A stretch of DNA of 64,000 nucleotides from NCBI GenBank assembly GCA_937888595.1, contig CALARK010000008.1, forward strand, positions 62,001 to 126,000, written 5' to 3'. A program made the translations under genes and the position numbers. The stretch comes from an uncultured Sterolibacteriaceae bacterium (GTDB taxonomy: Bacteria; Pseudomonadota; Gammaproteobacteria; Burkholderiales; Rhodocyclaceae). Of this stretch, positions 38,223 to 45,646 are shown piece by piece (within the stretch, counting starts at the first letter, position 1; each line of letters starts with the position of its first letter). The notes beneath the pieces are model-generated. The model made no database searches. It was not told the DNA's origin and saw only the letters and a list, made by a program, of their open reading frames with translations.

Positions 38223-39476
38223 CTACTTCTCGGAGTGGAGATGCCAGATGCGCGCAATCAGCTGGGCGACTTCGCTGCGCTCGGCGCCTTCGGCCAGGTT
38301 GAGTGCCTGGGTCGGCGGATGCAGCAGCTTGTTGGTCAGTCCCTTCGACAAGGCGTCGAGCACCTGGGCCGGATCGTCGCCGCGCTGCAGGAGCTTGAGG
38401 GCATGCTCCAGTTCGTGGCGGCGCGCCCGCTCGCCGGCGTCGCGCAGGGCGCGGATGGTCGGCACGGTCTCGCGCGCCTCCATCCAGTGGATGAAGTCGT
38501 CGACGCGGTGCGTGATGATTTCCTCGGCCTCGACGATCGCCGCTTGGCGCGATTCCTGGCCGGATTCGACGATCTCGGCGAGATCGTCGAGCGTATAGAG
38601 GAAGACGTCGTCGAGGCGGCCGATCTCGGCCTCGATGTCGCGCGGCACGGCGAGATCCACCATCACCATCGGACGGTGCCTTCTTGCCTTCAAGGCGCGC
38701 TCGACCATGCCGAGACCGATGATCGGCAGCGTGCTGGCCGTGCAGGAGACGACGATGTCGTACTCGGCGAGGCGCTCGCTCACTTCATCGAGCCGCAGCA
38801 CGTCGCCGCCGAAGCGTTCGGCGATCGGCTGGGCGCGCTCGACCGTGCGGTTGGCGATGGACAGGCGCTTGGGCTTGGCACCGGCGAAGTGGGCGGCACA
38901 CAGCTCGATCATCTCGCCCGCGCCGATGAACAGCACCTTCTGCTCCGAAAGCCGCTCGAAGATGCGTTCCGACAGGTGTACGGCAGCAGCGGCCATCGAG
39001 ACGATGTTGGCACCGATCGCGGTGGTCGAGCGCACTTCCTTCGCGACGGCGAAGGTACGCTGGAACAGCTTGTTGAGCAGGGTGCCGAGCGTGCCGGCCT
39101 CCTCCGCGACACGCGCGGCCTGCTTCATCTGGCCGAGGATCTGCGGTTCGCCGAGCACCATCGAGTCGAGGCCGGACGCGACGCGGAACATGTGGCGCAC
39201 GGCATCCTTCTGCGGGTGCTGGTACAGATAGGGTTCGATCTTGCGCGTGGTCAGGGCGTGGTACTCGGCCAGCCAGTCGGTCGCCGCGGCCGGCTCCTCG
39301 GTCGCGCAATAGAGTTCGGTCCGGTTGCAGGTCGACAGGATCGCCGCTTCACGCACCGGCCGACCGCGCAGCAGGTCGTGCAGCGCCTGCCCGAGCCGGG
39401 TCGGGTCGAACGCCAGCTGCTCGCGGATATCGAGCGGGGCGGTGTGGTGATTGATGCCGAGCGCGTAAACCTGCAC
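38223..39476 (-). CDS. hemA: Glutamyl-tRNA reductase
   Basis: HemA reduces glutamyl-tRNA to glutamate-1-semialdehyde, the first committed step of tetrapyrrole synthesis. The 417-residue product begins VYALGINHHTAPLDIREQL, has the catalytic cysteine in AILSTCNRTELYCAT and the NADPH fold VLFIGAGEMIEL. The start is GTG 39476. It heads the hemA-prfA-prmC operon. Confidence 0.97.
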   Translation of the reverse strand: MQVYALGINHHTAPLDIREQLAFDPTRLGQALHDLLRGRPVREAAILSTCNRTELYCATEEPAAATDWLAEYHALTTRKIEPYLYQHPQKDAVRHMFRVASGLDSMVLGEPQILGQMKQAARVAEEAGTLGTLLNKLFQRTFAVAKEVRSTTAIGANIVSMAAAAVHLSERIFERLSEQKVLFIGAGEMIELCAAHFAGAKPKRLSIANRTVERAQPIAERFGGDVLRLDEVSERLAEYDIVVSCTASTLPIIGLGMVERALKARRHRPMVMVDLAVPRDIEAEIGRLDDVFLYTLDDLAEIVESGQESRQAAIVEAEEIITHRVDDFIHWMEARETVPTIRALRDAGERARRHELEHALKLLQRGDDPAQVLDALSKGLTNKLLHPPTQALNLAEGAERSEVAQLIARIWHLHSEK

Positions 39477-39590
39477 GGTAATTGATTTATCTGGCCTGAA
39501 GGCGCGTAATTAGAAACGATTTGGCGGGCTCAGGCAACCGCCGCGGTCAAGGCGTATGATTTCTCCCATCCGCCTGTTGCGAGCACTGCC

Positions 39591-39863
39591 ATGAGCCACA
39601 AGCACGCCCACCTGCTGCATGCGATCTTCACCGACCCGCCCAGCGCCAACATCCACTGGCGCGAAATCGAGTCCCTGCTCCATCATCTCGGCGCCACCGT
39701 CGAAACCGGCCACGGCGCCCGTTTCCGCATCGTCCTCAATCGCGTCGAGTTCTTCCTGCACCATCCGCACAACAGCAACACCTGCTCGCGCAACGACATC
39801 AAGCTGCTGCGCGAACACCTCGCGCACGCCGGCGTCTCCCCTTCGGCCTACGAACGCGAATAG
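39591..39863 (+). CDS. HicA-like small protein without a HicB partner
   Basis: The 90-residue product resembles HicA mRNA-interferase toxins of the dsRBD-like fold: the N-terminal helix and strand (WREIESLLHHLGATVETGHG) and a C-terminal helix (NDIKLLREHLAHAGV). The usual GSH catalytic motif appears as TGHGAR. No hicB-like gene follows; the next gene is on the other strand. It sits beside hemA in core context, so it may be a domesticated RNA-binding protein rather than a toxin. ATG 39591 lies 31 bases after a TATGAT that could be a -10. Confidence 0.7.
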   Translation: MSHKHAHLLHAIFTDPPSANIHWREIESLLHHLGATVETGHGARFRIVLNRVEFFLHHPHNSNTCSRNDIKLLREHLAHAGVSPSAYERE

Positions 39864-39869
39864 CGCCGT

Positions 39870-40403
39870 TCAGCGGCCGGGCCACTGCCAGGGCGGGACC
39901 GGATTCCGGCCGGCCCACAGGCCCAGCCGCCGCAGCTTGGCATTGAATTCGGCCGCCTCGTAGTTGTCGAACTCCTGCGGCGACAGGCCGCCGGCATGGC
40001 GCCGATCCAGCCAGGCCAGGCCGGACATCAGCTGCATCAGCCCGACATCGTGGATCTTCGGACAGGCCGGCACGTTGCAGTTCGGGTCGGCCGCCATCAC
40101 CCGGCCGATCATGCGCCTCCGGTCATCGGGACGCAAGCCAGCCACCTCGACCTCCCGACCAAAGACCAGCGCGGCCAGGCGGGTACGGGCCTGGTCGCCA
40201 AATGCCTGCAGGCGCGCGGGTGCCGCGATGCCGAGCAGGCCGATCTGCATCGACCGGCGGTCGGGGAGCGTCACCGTCAGCGTTTCGCCGTCCACGACGG
40301 CAACCACACGGCCCGAAACGACTGCCGCCGGCTGGGCGAAGGCGGGTTGCACGAGCAGGCACGCCAGCCAACATGAATAGCGGAAAAGCAAGCCCCTCAG
40401 CAT
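39870..40403 (-). CDS. Secreted staphylococcal-nuclease-like protein with degenerate active site
   Basis: The 177-residue product begins with a signal peptide (LLFRYSCWLACLLVQPAFA). A thermonuclease-like beta-barrel follows: VVSGRVVAVVDGETLTVTL, MQIGLLGIAAPARLQAFG, and GRVMA. Against Staphylococcus nuclease, Asp21 is replaced by Glu, Arg35 by Gly, Asp40 by Ala and Glu43 by Ala, while Arg87 may remain. Nuclease activity is therefore doubtful. ATG 40403 was chosen because it precedes the signal peptide; seven earlier codons are also open. Two cysteines (NCNVPAC) may form a disulfide. Confidence 0.75.
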   Translation of the reverse strand: MLRGLLFRYSCWLACLLVQPAFAQPAAVVSGRVVAVVDGETLTVTLPDRRSMQIGLLGIAAPARLQAFGDQARTRLAALVFGREVEVAGLRPDDRRRMIGRVMAADPNCNVPACPKIHDVGLMQLMSGLAWLDRRHAGGLSPQEFDNYEAAEFNAKLRRLGLWAGRNPVPPWQWPGR

Positions 40404-40411
40404 GGCAGGCT

Positions 40412-40436
40412 CAAAAGTCGGCACCGGCGGGACGGC
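40412..40436 (-). repeat. Dispersed 25-bp motif, copy 10 (between phnA-like and nuclease-like genes)
   Basis: On the minus strand GCCGTCCCGCC is followed by GGTGCCGACTTTTG. It fills almost the whole 36-base gap between two minus-strand genes. It is one of two full non-coding copies. Confidence 0.8.
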
Positions 40437-40439
40437 GAG

Positions 40440-40781
40440 TCAGGACGCCTTCCTGACGAATTCGGACTTCAGGCCCATCGAGCCGATGCCGTCGATGCGG
40501 CAATCGATGTCGTGGTCGCCCTCGACGAGGCGGATGTTCTTCACTTTCGTCCCGACCTTGACCACGAACGAAGAGCCCTTGACCTTGAGATCCTTGATGA
40601 CGGTCACCGTGTCGCCATCCTGCAGCACGTTGCCCACGGCATCGCGCACCACGCGCTGCTCTTCAGCGGCTTCCGTCGCCACCCGGGACCACTCATGCGC
40701 ACATTCCGGGCAGACGAGCATCCCGCCGTCTTCGTAGGCGTATTCGGAACCACACTTCGGGCAGGCAGGCAGCGCGCTCAT
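40440..40781 (-). CDS. PhnA/YjdM family zinc-ribbon protein
   Basis: The 113-residue product starts with a zinc ribbon (CPKCGSEYAYEDGGMLVCPEC, two CPxC pairs) followed by the conserved C-terminal domain (VLQDGDTVTVIKDLKVKG, IRLVEGDHDIDCRIDG). The family was named after a phn-linked gene, but its function is not known; it is not the phosphonoacetate hydrolase that shares the name. ATG 40781 was chosen because it directly precedes the first cysteine pair. Confidence 0.9.
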   Translation of the reverse strand: MSALPACPKCGSEYAYEDGGMLVCPECAHEWSRVATEAAEEQRVVRDAVGNVLQDGDTVTVIKDLKVKGSSFVVKVGTKVKNIRLVEGDHDIDCRIDGIGSMGLKSEFVRKAS

Positions 40782-40798
40782 GAGCTCATCGTACCGGA

Positions 40799-41044
40799 CT
40801 ACTGCCCCGGCTTGCGTCCCGGCGAAGCCGGCGGGACGTATCCCGAGATGCGGCACTGGATCGACTCGACCGGCTTGCCATCGTGGTAGCGGATGACGTT
40901 GCAGCGGGAGATCTCGCCGCGCGACGACAGGTCGGCGATCGAGGCGCGCACGCTCTTCAGGGGGATTCCGGTCGCTGAGGCGATCTCCGAATCCAGACGC
41001 TGACCGTGCATTTTCAAGTACCGAAGGACTGATTCCGCGTGCAT
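40799..41044 (-). CDS. Small winged-helix protein, putative regulator
   Basis: The 81-residue product looks like a single winged helix: ESVLRYLKMHGQRLDSEIAS as the first helices, TGIPLKSVRASIADLSSRGE as the recognition part, and a short wing (CNVIRYHDGKPVESIQCRIS). The family resembles FaeA/MarR-like mini-regulators, but no target is evident. ATG 41044 was chosen; the open frame continues 31 codons upstream without the fold. It is the last core-like gene before the accessory block. Confidence 0.65.
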   Translation of the reverse strand: MHAESVLRYLKMHGQRLDSEIASATGIPLKSVRASIADLSSRGEISRCNVIRYHDGKPVESIQCRISGYVPPASPGRKPGQ

Positions 41045-41444
41045 TTGGCCTCTCCATTCCGGCAGTGCTTCCACCCTGCCATTCCAATGACTTCCCTGCG
41101 GAAGCCCGTGCATGCCATCCCGGATTCTCAGAAGCAAAGGCCCCGCGGTCTAGGACAAGCAGGGCCTTGGGAATTTGGTGGTGGAACAAGTCCGCCACGG
41201 AAACCGAGATTCTACACATAAATGACCTTAATCGGAAGGACTGCCGTTCTGTCGGACATTTACTGCAATTTGTCGGGCTTTGCTCTACTACCCGCATTGC
41301 AGCGTCAAGTTCGCGTCTGAGGGTTTGTAGGCGTCCATTCGACGGAAAGCGCGTTTTAGCGAGGGCATGCCGGACGCGCTTCGACTTGGCTTCGTTGCCC
41401 TCCAGCGCCTGAATGCGTGTCCCTAAAACCACAGGAGATACGTG
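41045..41444. other. Intergenic stretch at the left edge of the accessory block
   Basis: About 400 bases without a convincing gene. Base composition changes here from strongly GC-rich to mixed, and the following genes are of plasmid or island type. No integrase, tRNA or clear direct repeat is visible. The last bases carry AGGAGA, the ribosome site of the next gene. Confidence 0.5.
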
Positions 41445-41918
41445 ATGAAGAAAGTAGCAATCAATGAACAGGAGTTGGCCGAGCGCTGGGGAATCAGTCC
41501 TAAAACCCTACAGCGCTGGCGTAGCGAGGGGCGGGGCCCGAGGTACTTGAAGCTCTCCAAGCGGGTGACCTACCTCGTGGAGGAAATCCAGGCGTTCGAG
41601 ATGGAGTCGATGCATTCGGCCACTTGGGAAAAAGGCAGTGATGTCGTTCTGTCCAAAGACCCAAATCTGATGTCGGCCAAGGAAATTGCCGAGGTCATGA
41701 ATCTGCCGATGTACATCCTCACCCATCCAAACATGCGGGAATCGCTCGGAATTCCATTTTTGAATGTTGGAAAACTGATCCGCTTCAAACTGGACGAGAT
41801 CAAGGCCTGGATGCTGCGCTGTTCCGCCGAAATGGAAGCGCACGGCATCGAGGTGCCGAAGGATCCTCGCGCCCAACGGCGTACATTGCTTGAGGCATTG
41901 GCTCGACTGCCGGCATGA
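41445..41918 (+). CDS. Tandem helix-turn-helix (AlpA/excisionase-like) protein
   Basis: The 157-residue product contains two similar MerR/AlpA-type helix-turn-helix units. The first is at about residues 6-50 (QELAERWGISPKTLQRWRSE, then YLVEEIQAFE). The second is at about 78-125 (MSAKEIAEVMNLPMYILTH, then IRFKLDEIKAWM). Each ends in the typical beta-hairpin plus helix that introduces a sequence-specific contact. ATG 41445 follows AGGAGATACGTG; GTG 41442 is an alternative. It lies 106 bases upstream of the AbiE operon in the same direction. It may regulate that operon or be an unrelated island regulator. Confidence 0.75.
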   Translation: MKKVAINEQELAERWGISPKTLQRWRSEGRGPRYLKLSKRVTYLVEEIQAFEMESMHSATWEKGSDVVLSKDPNLMSAKEIAEVMNLPMYILTHPNMRESLGIPFLNVGKLIRFKLDEIKAWMLRCSAEMEAHGIEVPKDPRAQRRTLLEALARLPA

Positions 41919-41966
41919 CCACTCAAGTGGATGCTCCGCCGACCAAATCGGCGGTCATCCGGAAAA

Positions 41967-42012
41967 GTTCCGTTTATTCGTCACTTGCTTGCTTTCGACG
42001 AATAAACGGAAC
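41967..42012. promoter_or_regulatory. 16-bp perfect inverted repeat upstream of abiEi, probable AbiEi operator
   Basis: GTTCCGTTTATTCGTC (41967-41982) and GACGAATAAACGGAAC (41997-42012) are exact inverted copies separated by 14 bases, ending 12 bases before the abiEi ATG. AbiEi antitoxins are known to repress their own operon by binding inverted repeats in the promoter, so this is most likely the autoregulatory site. The arms are AT-rich and could include the promoter itself. Confidence 0.85.
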
Positions 42013-42024
42013 ATACTTCCAACC

Positions 42025-42627
42025 ATGCGTGAAGCCACTCAAACCCAGCGCGTTATCGATCTGCTTGCCCAGAAGGGGATGCTGCGCCCCATCGATCTGG
42101 ACGCCATCGGCATCCCTCGGGTAGTGCTGACGCGCATGAGCACCGCTGGCCAGCTCGAGAAAATCGGGCGCGGCCTCTATCGCCTGCCAAACCCGGGTTC
42201 CGAAAATGAGAGCCTGGTCGCCATCGCCACCCGGGTGCCCCAGGCGGTTTTTTGCCTGCTCACCGCCCTGCAATTCCACGAACTGACCACCCAACTCCCT
42301 CGCCAAGTCTGGATCGCCATGCCTCGGGGCAGCCACACCCCGAAGATCGACTACCCCCCGGTCAAGATGGTGCAGTTTGCCGGGGAGGCCTATTCGGCAG
42401 GGATCGAGGAGGTCGAACGCGATCAGATCAAGCTGCGGGTTTACTGCGTGGCCAAGACGGTGGCCGACTGCTTCAAGCACCGCAATAAGATCGGTCTGGA
42501 CGTGGCACTCGAAGCCCTGAAGGATGCCCGGGCAAAAAAGAAGGCTTCGGCCGACGAGCTCTGGCGCTATGCCAAGATTTGCAGGGTCGCCAATGTGATG
42601 CGCCCCTATCTCGAGGCCATCGAATGA
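42025..42627 (+). CDS. abiEi: AbiEi-type antitoxin / transcriptional repressor of a type IV toxin-antitoxin system
   Basis: The 200-residue product has the N-terminal winged-helix domain of the family (RVIDLLAQKGMLRPIDLDAI, LTRMSTAGQLEKIGRGLYRL) and the larger C-terminal AbiEi domain (FCLLTALQFHELTTQLP, RVYCVAKTVADCFKHRNKIG, ALEALKDA). In AbiE systems it counteracts AbiEii without stable binding and represses the operon. ATG 42025 was chosen because the family N-terminus starts there, right after the dyad. Its TGA overlaps the abiEii ATG. Confidence 0.9.
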   Translation: MREATQTQRVIDLLAQKGMLRPIDLDAIGIPRVVLTRMSTAGQLEKIGRGLYRLPNPGSENESLVAIATRVPQAVFCLLTALQFHELTTQLPRQVWIAMPRGSHTPKIDYPPVKMVQFAGEAYSAGIEEVERDQIKLRVYCVAKTVADCFKHRNKIGLDVALEALKDARAKKKASADELWRYAKICRVANVMRPYLEAIE

Positions 42628-43496
42628 ACAAGGACATCGCCGCCTCCGTCCGGGCACGCCTGCTCAATCTCGCCAAGGCACAGGGCGTGGATTTCAACCA
42701 GGTGCTGGTGCGCTTCGCCCTGGAGCGCATCCTCTACCGCCTGAGTCAATCCGCGCACGCCGATCGTTTCCTGCTCAAGGGTGCGCTGCTGTTCACGCTC
42801 TGGTACGACATGCCACACCGTCCAACCCGCGATGCCGACCTACTGGGCTTCGGGCCCAGCGACCTGGACTCCATTGCCCAGACGTTCCGGGACATCGCCG
42901 GTGTCGATGTCGACGATGGCATGGTCTTCGACCCGGCATCGGTCACAGCCGAGGAAATTCGCAAGGAAGCCGGCTACGCTGGTGCTCGGGTATTGATCAG
43001 TGGCGAAATCGCGAAGGCACGCTGCAAGACGCAGATCGATATCGGCTTCGGCGATGCCGTCACTCCCGGGCCAATCGACGCCACGTATCCTGTGCTGATC
43101 GATGACCTGCCGGCGCCTCGGCTGCGCACCTATCCCGTTTACACCGTCGTCGCGGAGAAACTGCACGCCATCGCCTTGCTGGGCATGACCAACAGCCGGC
43201 TGAAGGATTATCTCGATTTGTCGGTGCTATTGGACCGCGAAGCCCTGGATGCCGAGATCCTGGCCGGTGCGATCGCGGCCACCTTCATCCGGCGCGGCAT
43301 GGCAGTTCCCACATCGCTGCCAGTTGGTTTGAGTGATGAGTTTTCGGGGGACGCGACACGGCAAGCCTTGTGGCATGCATTTCTCAGGAAGAACGAACTG
43401 GCCCAGCAGGCGTTGCCGGACATCGTGGCCATGCTGCGGAAAGCGCTGGAACCACCGCTGCTTCGTGCCGCTGCAATGAACGGGCACCAGAAATAG
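42624..43496 (+). CDS. abiEii: AbiEii-type nucleotidyltransferase toxin
   Basis: The 290-residue product matches the AbiEii/AbiGii toxin family of the DNA polymerase beta-like nucleotidyltransferases. FLLKGALLFTLWYDMP and TRDADLLGFG give motif I with the metal-binding D-x-D. KTQIDIGFGD supplies the later aspartate, and SRLKDYLDL is the conserved C-terminal motif. Related toxins inactivate tRNAs by adding nucleotides and can give phage abortive infection. ATGA coupling to abiEi keeps the pair in balance. Confidence 0.9.
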   Translation: MNKDIAASVRARLLNLAKAQGVDFNQVLVRFALERILYRLSQSAHADRFLLKGALLFTLWYDMPHRPTRDADLLGFGPSDLDSIAQTFRDIAGVDVDDGMVFDPASVTAEEIRKEAGYAGARVLISGEIAKARCKTQIDIGFGDAVTPGPIDATYPVLIDDLPAPRLRTYPVYTVVAEKLHAIALLGMTNSRLKDYLDLSVLLDREALDAEILAGAIAATFIRRGMAVPTSLPVGLSDEFSGDATRQALWHAFLRKNELAQQALPDIVAMLRKALEPPLLRAAAMNGHQK

Positions 43497-43791
43497 AGAA
43501 CCCGCCCGTACGTCATCTGACGCAGAGGAGCGGGCCGTGTTGTGATCTGAAGCTGTCAGGGGGGGCAGAAAACGCGAAAGCCCACATCTGTGCATGGGCC
43601 TCGGAACTGGAGATCCAGCATTGAAGCCAGAGCGTCCGACGCACAGTGTACTCGCCAACCCCGCGCAAGACGCAGCGATAGTGCCATTGTTCCCGCAATA
43701 AATGAATATCGACGCTCTTGATGCACTTCGGTCAGTAGGGGTCCTCATGCCCTGAGGGCGCTTCCATACAGTCTTTTTAACGGAGACTGTC
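43497..43791. other. Intergenic stretch after abiEii with a hairpin at a start site
   Basis: No convincing gene. Near the right end CCTCA and TGAGG (43742-43756) form a short stem. ACAGTCT (43768-43774) and AGACTGT (43784-43790) form a 7-bp inverted repeat that includes part of the ribosome site just before the ATG at 43792. Confidence 0.5.
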
Positions 43792-44232
43792 ATGGAGACG
43801 AAGACCTGCAACGCATGTGGCCACACATTTACCCCCCGGCCGCAGAACCCCAACCAGACCTACTGCATCAACCCGGCATGCCAACGCGAACGACGTCGCC
43901 GCTGGCAGCAACAAAAGCGGCGTGAGGACGCCGACTACCGCGACAACGATGCGCGAGCTAGCAAAGCCTGGGCCATCGAGAACCCTGAGTACTGGAAGCA
44001 GTACCGTGATGACAACCCGGCCTACGCCGAGCGCAATCGACATCTACAGCAGTCACGCAATCAAAAACTCCGGGCATCAGTGATTGCAAATGAGGACGCG
44101 TCACGCCCCCTCTGCCCACTGCCCTCGGGGTGTTACCGCATAGTGCGGATCGAGAATGGGGTGGCAAGCGACAACGCGTGGATCGTCGAAATCGCCGTCC
44201 TGAGTGCGATCCCACCCGATGAAGACGTGTGA
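43792..44232 (+). CDS. Zinc-finger-like hypothetical protein
   Basis: The 146-residue product starts with a cysteine set, CNACG and then YCINPACQRERRRRW, that could bind zinc. A highly charged helix rich in Arg/Gln/Asp follows, to about residue 90. The C-terminal part (YRIVRIENGVASDNAWIVEI) looks like a small separate strand-rich domain. Proteins with this N-terminus are found in beta- and gammaproteobacterial mobile elements; I cannot assign a function. The 19-bp direct repeat at 44080 lies inside the gene. Confidence 0.55.
   Translation: METKTCNACGHTFTPRPQNPNQTYCINPACQRERRRRWQQQKRREDADYRDNDARASKAWAIENPEYWKQYRDDNPAYAERNRHLQQSRNQKLRASVIANEDASRPLCPLPSGCYRIVRIENGVASDNAWIVEIAVLSAIPPDEDV
44080..44098 (+). 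repeat. 19-bp direct repeat, copy A
   Basis: GTGATTGCAAATGAGGACG, identical to 44229-44247, 149 bases downstream. This copy is inside the zinc-finger-like gene. Confidence 0.8.
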
Positions 44233-44247
44233 TTGCAAATGAGGACG
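44229..44247 (+). repeat. 19-bp direct repeat, copy B
   Basis: Identical to the copy at 44080-44098. It spans the stop codon of the zinc-finger-like gene. Confidence 0.8.
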
Positions 44248-44250
44248 TGA

Positions 44251-44400
44251 TCGGCGGCAGCGCTGCCGCCTGTTAACTTTCCGCGTGTGCGTTCTCGAAC
44301 TATCGAGCAGCCCCGAAGGCTGACCCTGCTGTGGCTGATGCGAAACGACATCCCGACGCTCTGGCCTGACCAGCGCCAGATGCTTGAACGATTCCGGTAG
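44251..44400 (+). other. Open stretch, possible short gene or gene remnant
   Basis: A 49-codon open frame ends at TAG 44398-44400, right at the ribosome site of the next gene. It reads LTLLWLMRNDIPTLWPDQ near the end, which looks protein-like. Possible starts are GTG 44287 or a later ATG. It may be the tail of a deleted gene of the mobile module or a real small protein. Confidence 0.3.
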
Positions 44401-44408
44401 GAGGCGAA

Positions 44409-44885
44409 ATGACCAGCAAGAAACACTATGGCAAGCAGATAGGCCGCCCGATTACCCATGAACTCCCAACCCCCGCCGGCGGCGTGCGACTGGAGACCTT
44501 CGTCCCCTGGACGCTGGTAAGGCGAGGTTTGAAGAAGCGGGTCATCACGCCATTGGACGCGCCGCAGGAATTTCTGGCTGAGGCCGCCAAGGAGCGGGAA
44601 ACGCTGGTAGCAGCACAGAACAGCGCTTTGATGCGTGCGCTCGGACTGGCATACCACTGGCAGCGGTTGTTGGACAAGGAGCGGGCAGCGTCCGTGTCCG
44701 AGATCGCCAAGGCCGAGGGCATGGACGTGACGCAGGTGCGCCGGGTCATGCGGCTGACCCTGTTGGCCCCGGAAGTCATCGAACGGTTGGTGGGTGCGCC
44801 CGACATCGTCCTGGAGAATGTGATGCGCCGCTCCTGGCCCAACGGCTGGCATAAACAGGTCAGGGCACTTGCGGACCGAGGTTGA
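44409..44885 (+). CDS. ParB/KorB-like helix-turn-helix protein of a mobile module
   Basis: The 158-residue product has an Arg/Lys-rich N-terminal third (KKHYGKQIGRPITHELP). A helix-turn-helix resembling ParB-family domains follows (SVSEIAKAEGMDVTQVRRVM, then LTLLAPEVIERLVGAPD). ATG 44409 follows a strong TAGGAGGCG. As I recall, similar small proteins accompany recombinase genes in proteobacterial islands, but no recombinase is present here, so this may be a leftover of such a module. Confidence 0.6.
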   Translation: MTSKKHYGKQIGRPITHELPTPAGGVRLETFVPWTLVRRGLKKRVITPLDAPQEFLAEAAKERETLVAAQNSALMRALGLAYHWQRLLDKERAASVSEIAKAEGMDVTQVRRVMRLTLLAPEVIERLVGAPDIVLENVMRRSWPNGWHKQVRALADRG

Positions 44886-45136
44886 TCTGTTGATCCCGCT
44901 CCCTGGCACATCGCCGCCTCGGAGGTTTAACGGCGGATTCCAGAGTCGAGCGGTCGTTCCAGACGACCCATCACGGTCAACTCGTCGGCCACTGCGGACC
45001 TTGAGCCTGATGCGAAACTCAGGCGGCATTGCACCGGTCAGCTGCCAATCAGCCGAAACTTTCGCTAAATGGCAGATTTCCTAGGGCTGCACAACAGCGG
45101 TCTACATTCGGGAAGCACAAAGCGACTAACTACCGA
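44886..45136. other. Intergenic relic sequence, copy A of a dispersed intergenic element
   Basis: No gene. The 23 bases at 44981-45003 (CTCGTCGGCC, one variable base, CTGCGGACCTTG) recur at 52233-52255 with a single mismatch. A CGGTCAGC follows at a similar distance in both. CGGTCGTTCC and GGAACGACC-type symmetry (GGTCGT/ACGACC) occurs at 44952-44968. Confidence 0.45.
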
Positions 45137-45646
45137 TCACACCCCCCGCGCCAAACTCATCACCTGCCCCATATCCAGTGACTGCGCCTTATGTTCCATT
45201 TGCGGGAGGTACTGCTGCTGCAACTGCTTGGCAGGAGTCAGCAGGCTCTGGAAAGTTTCTTGTAACAACGCGGTGCTCATGGTCCGACCACCGGCGTAAT
45301 ACCGCTTCGCTACCTGTCCGAGCGCATAGGTGGTGGCGAACGAGAGGGCCATGCCGGTGGCAGCACGACCGATCTTCCCGAAGGTCTTTCCTGCCGCCTT
45401 GCCCAGCAAGCCGCCCAGCAGCTTTCGTCCGAACTGCTCCAGATACTGCGAGGTCAGACCGACTCCCGCGGCGGCGATGAACTCCTTGATGTGCCCTTGA
45501 TCCAGCTCGACTCCATGAGCCTTACCGATGCCATACACCATGCGGATTTGGAGCGGAATGATCGCCATCGATGCCCAGGACTGGGGTAACAGTTCGAGTG
45601 CTCCGTTAAGCAGGGCGCTGTTGAGGATTGAAATGATAGGGTTTGA
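45137..45646 (-). pseudogene. DUF697 membrane protein, C-terminal remnant
   Basis: About 169 codons match the C-terminal domain of DUF697 proteins (often fused to a GTPase): SWASMAIIPLQIRMVYGIGK, HIKEFIAAAGVGLTSQYLEQ, ALSFATTYALGQVAKRYYAG. The match begins abruptly at about 45646, inside the 3' end of the reductase gene but in another frame, and no start codon or N-terminal domain precedes it. This is a deletion or recombination junction. The frame downstream to the stop at 45137 is intact. Confidence 0.75.

Noticed and set aside
41045..41444. attL copy of the tRNA-Phe 3' end
   Set aside because: I searched by eye for TGGTGGCCAGGGG and its complement near the left border and found no match.
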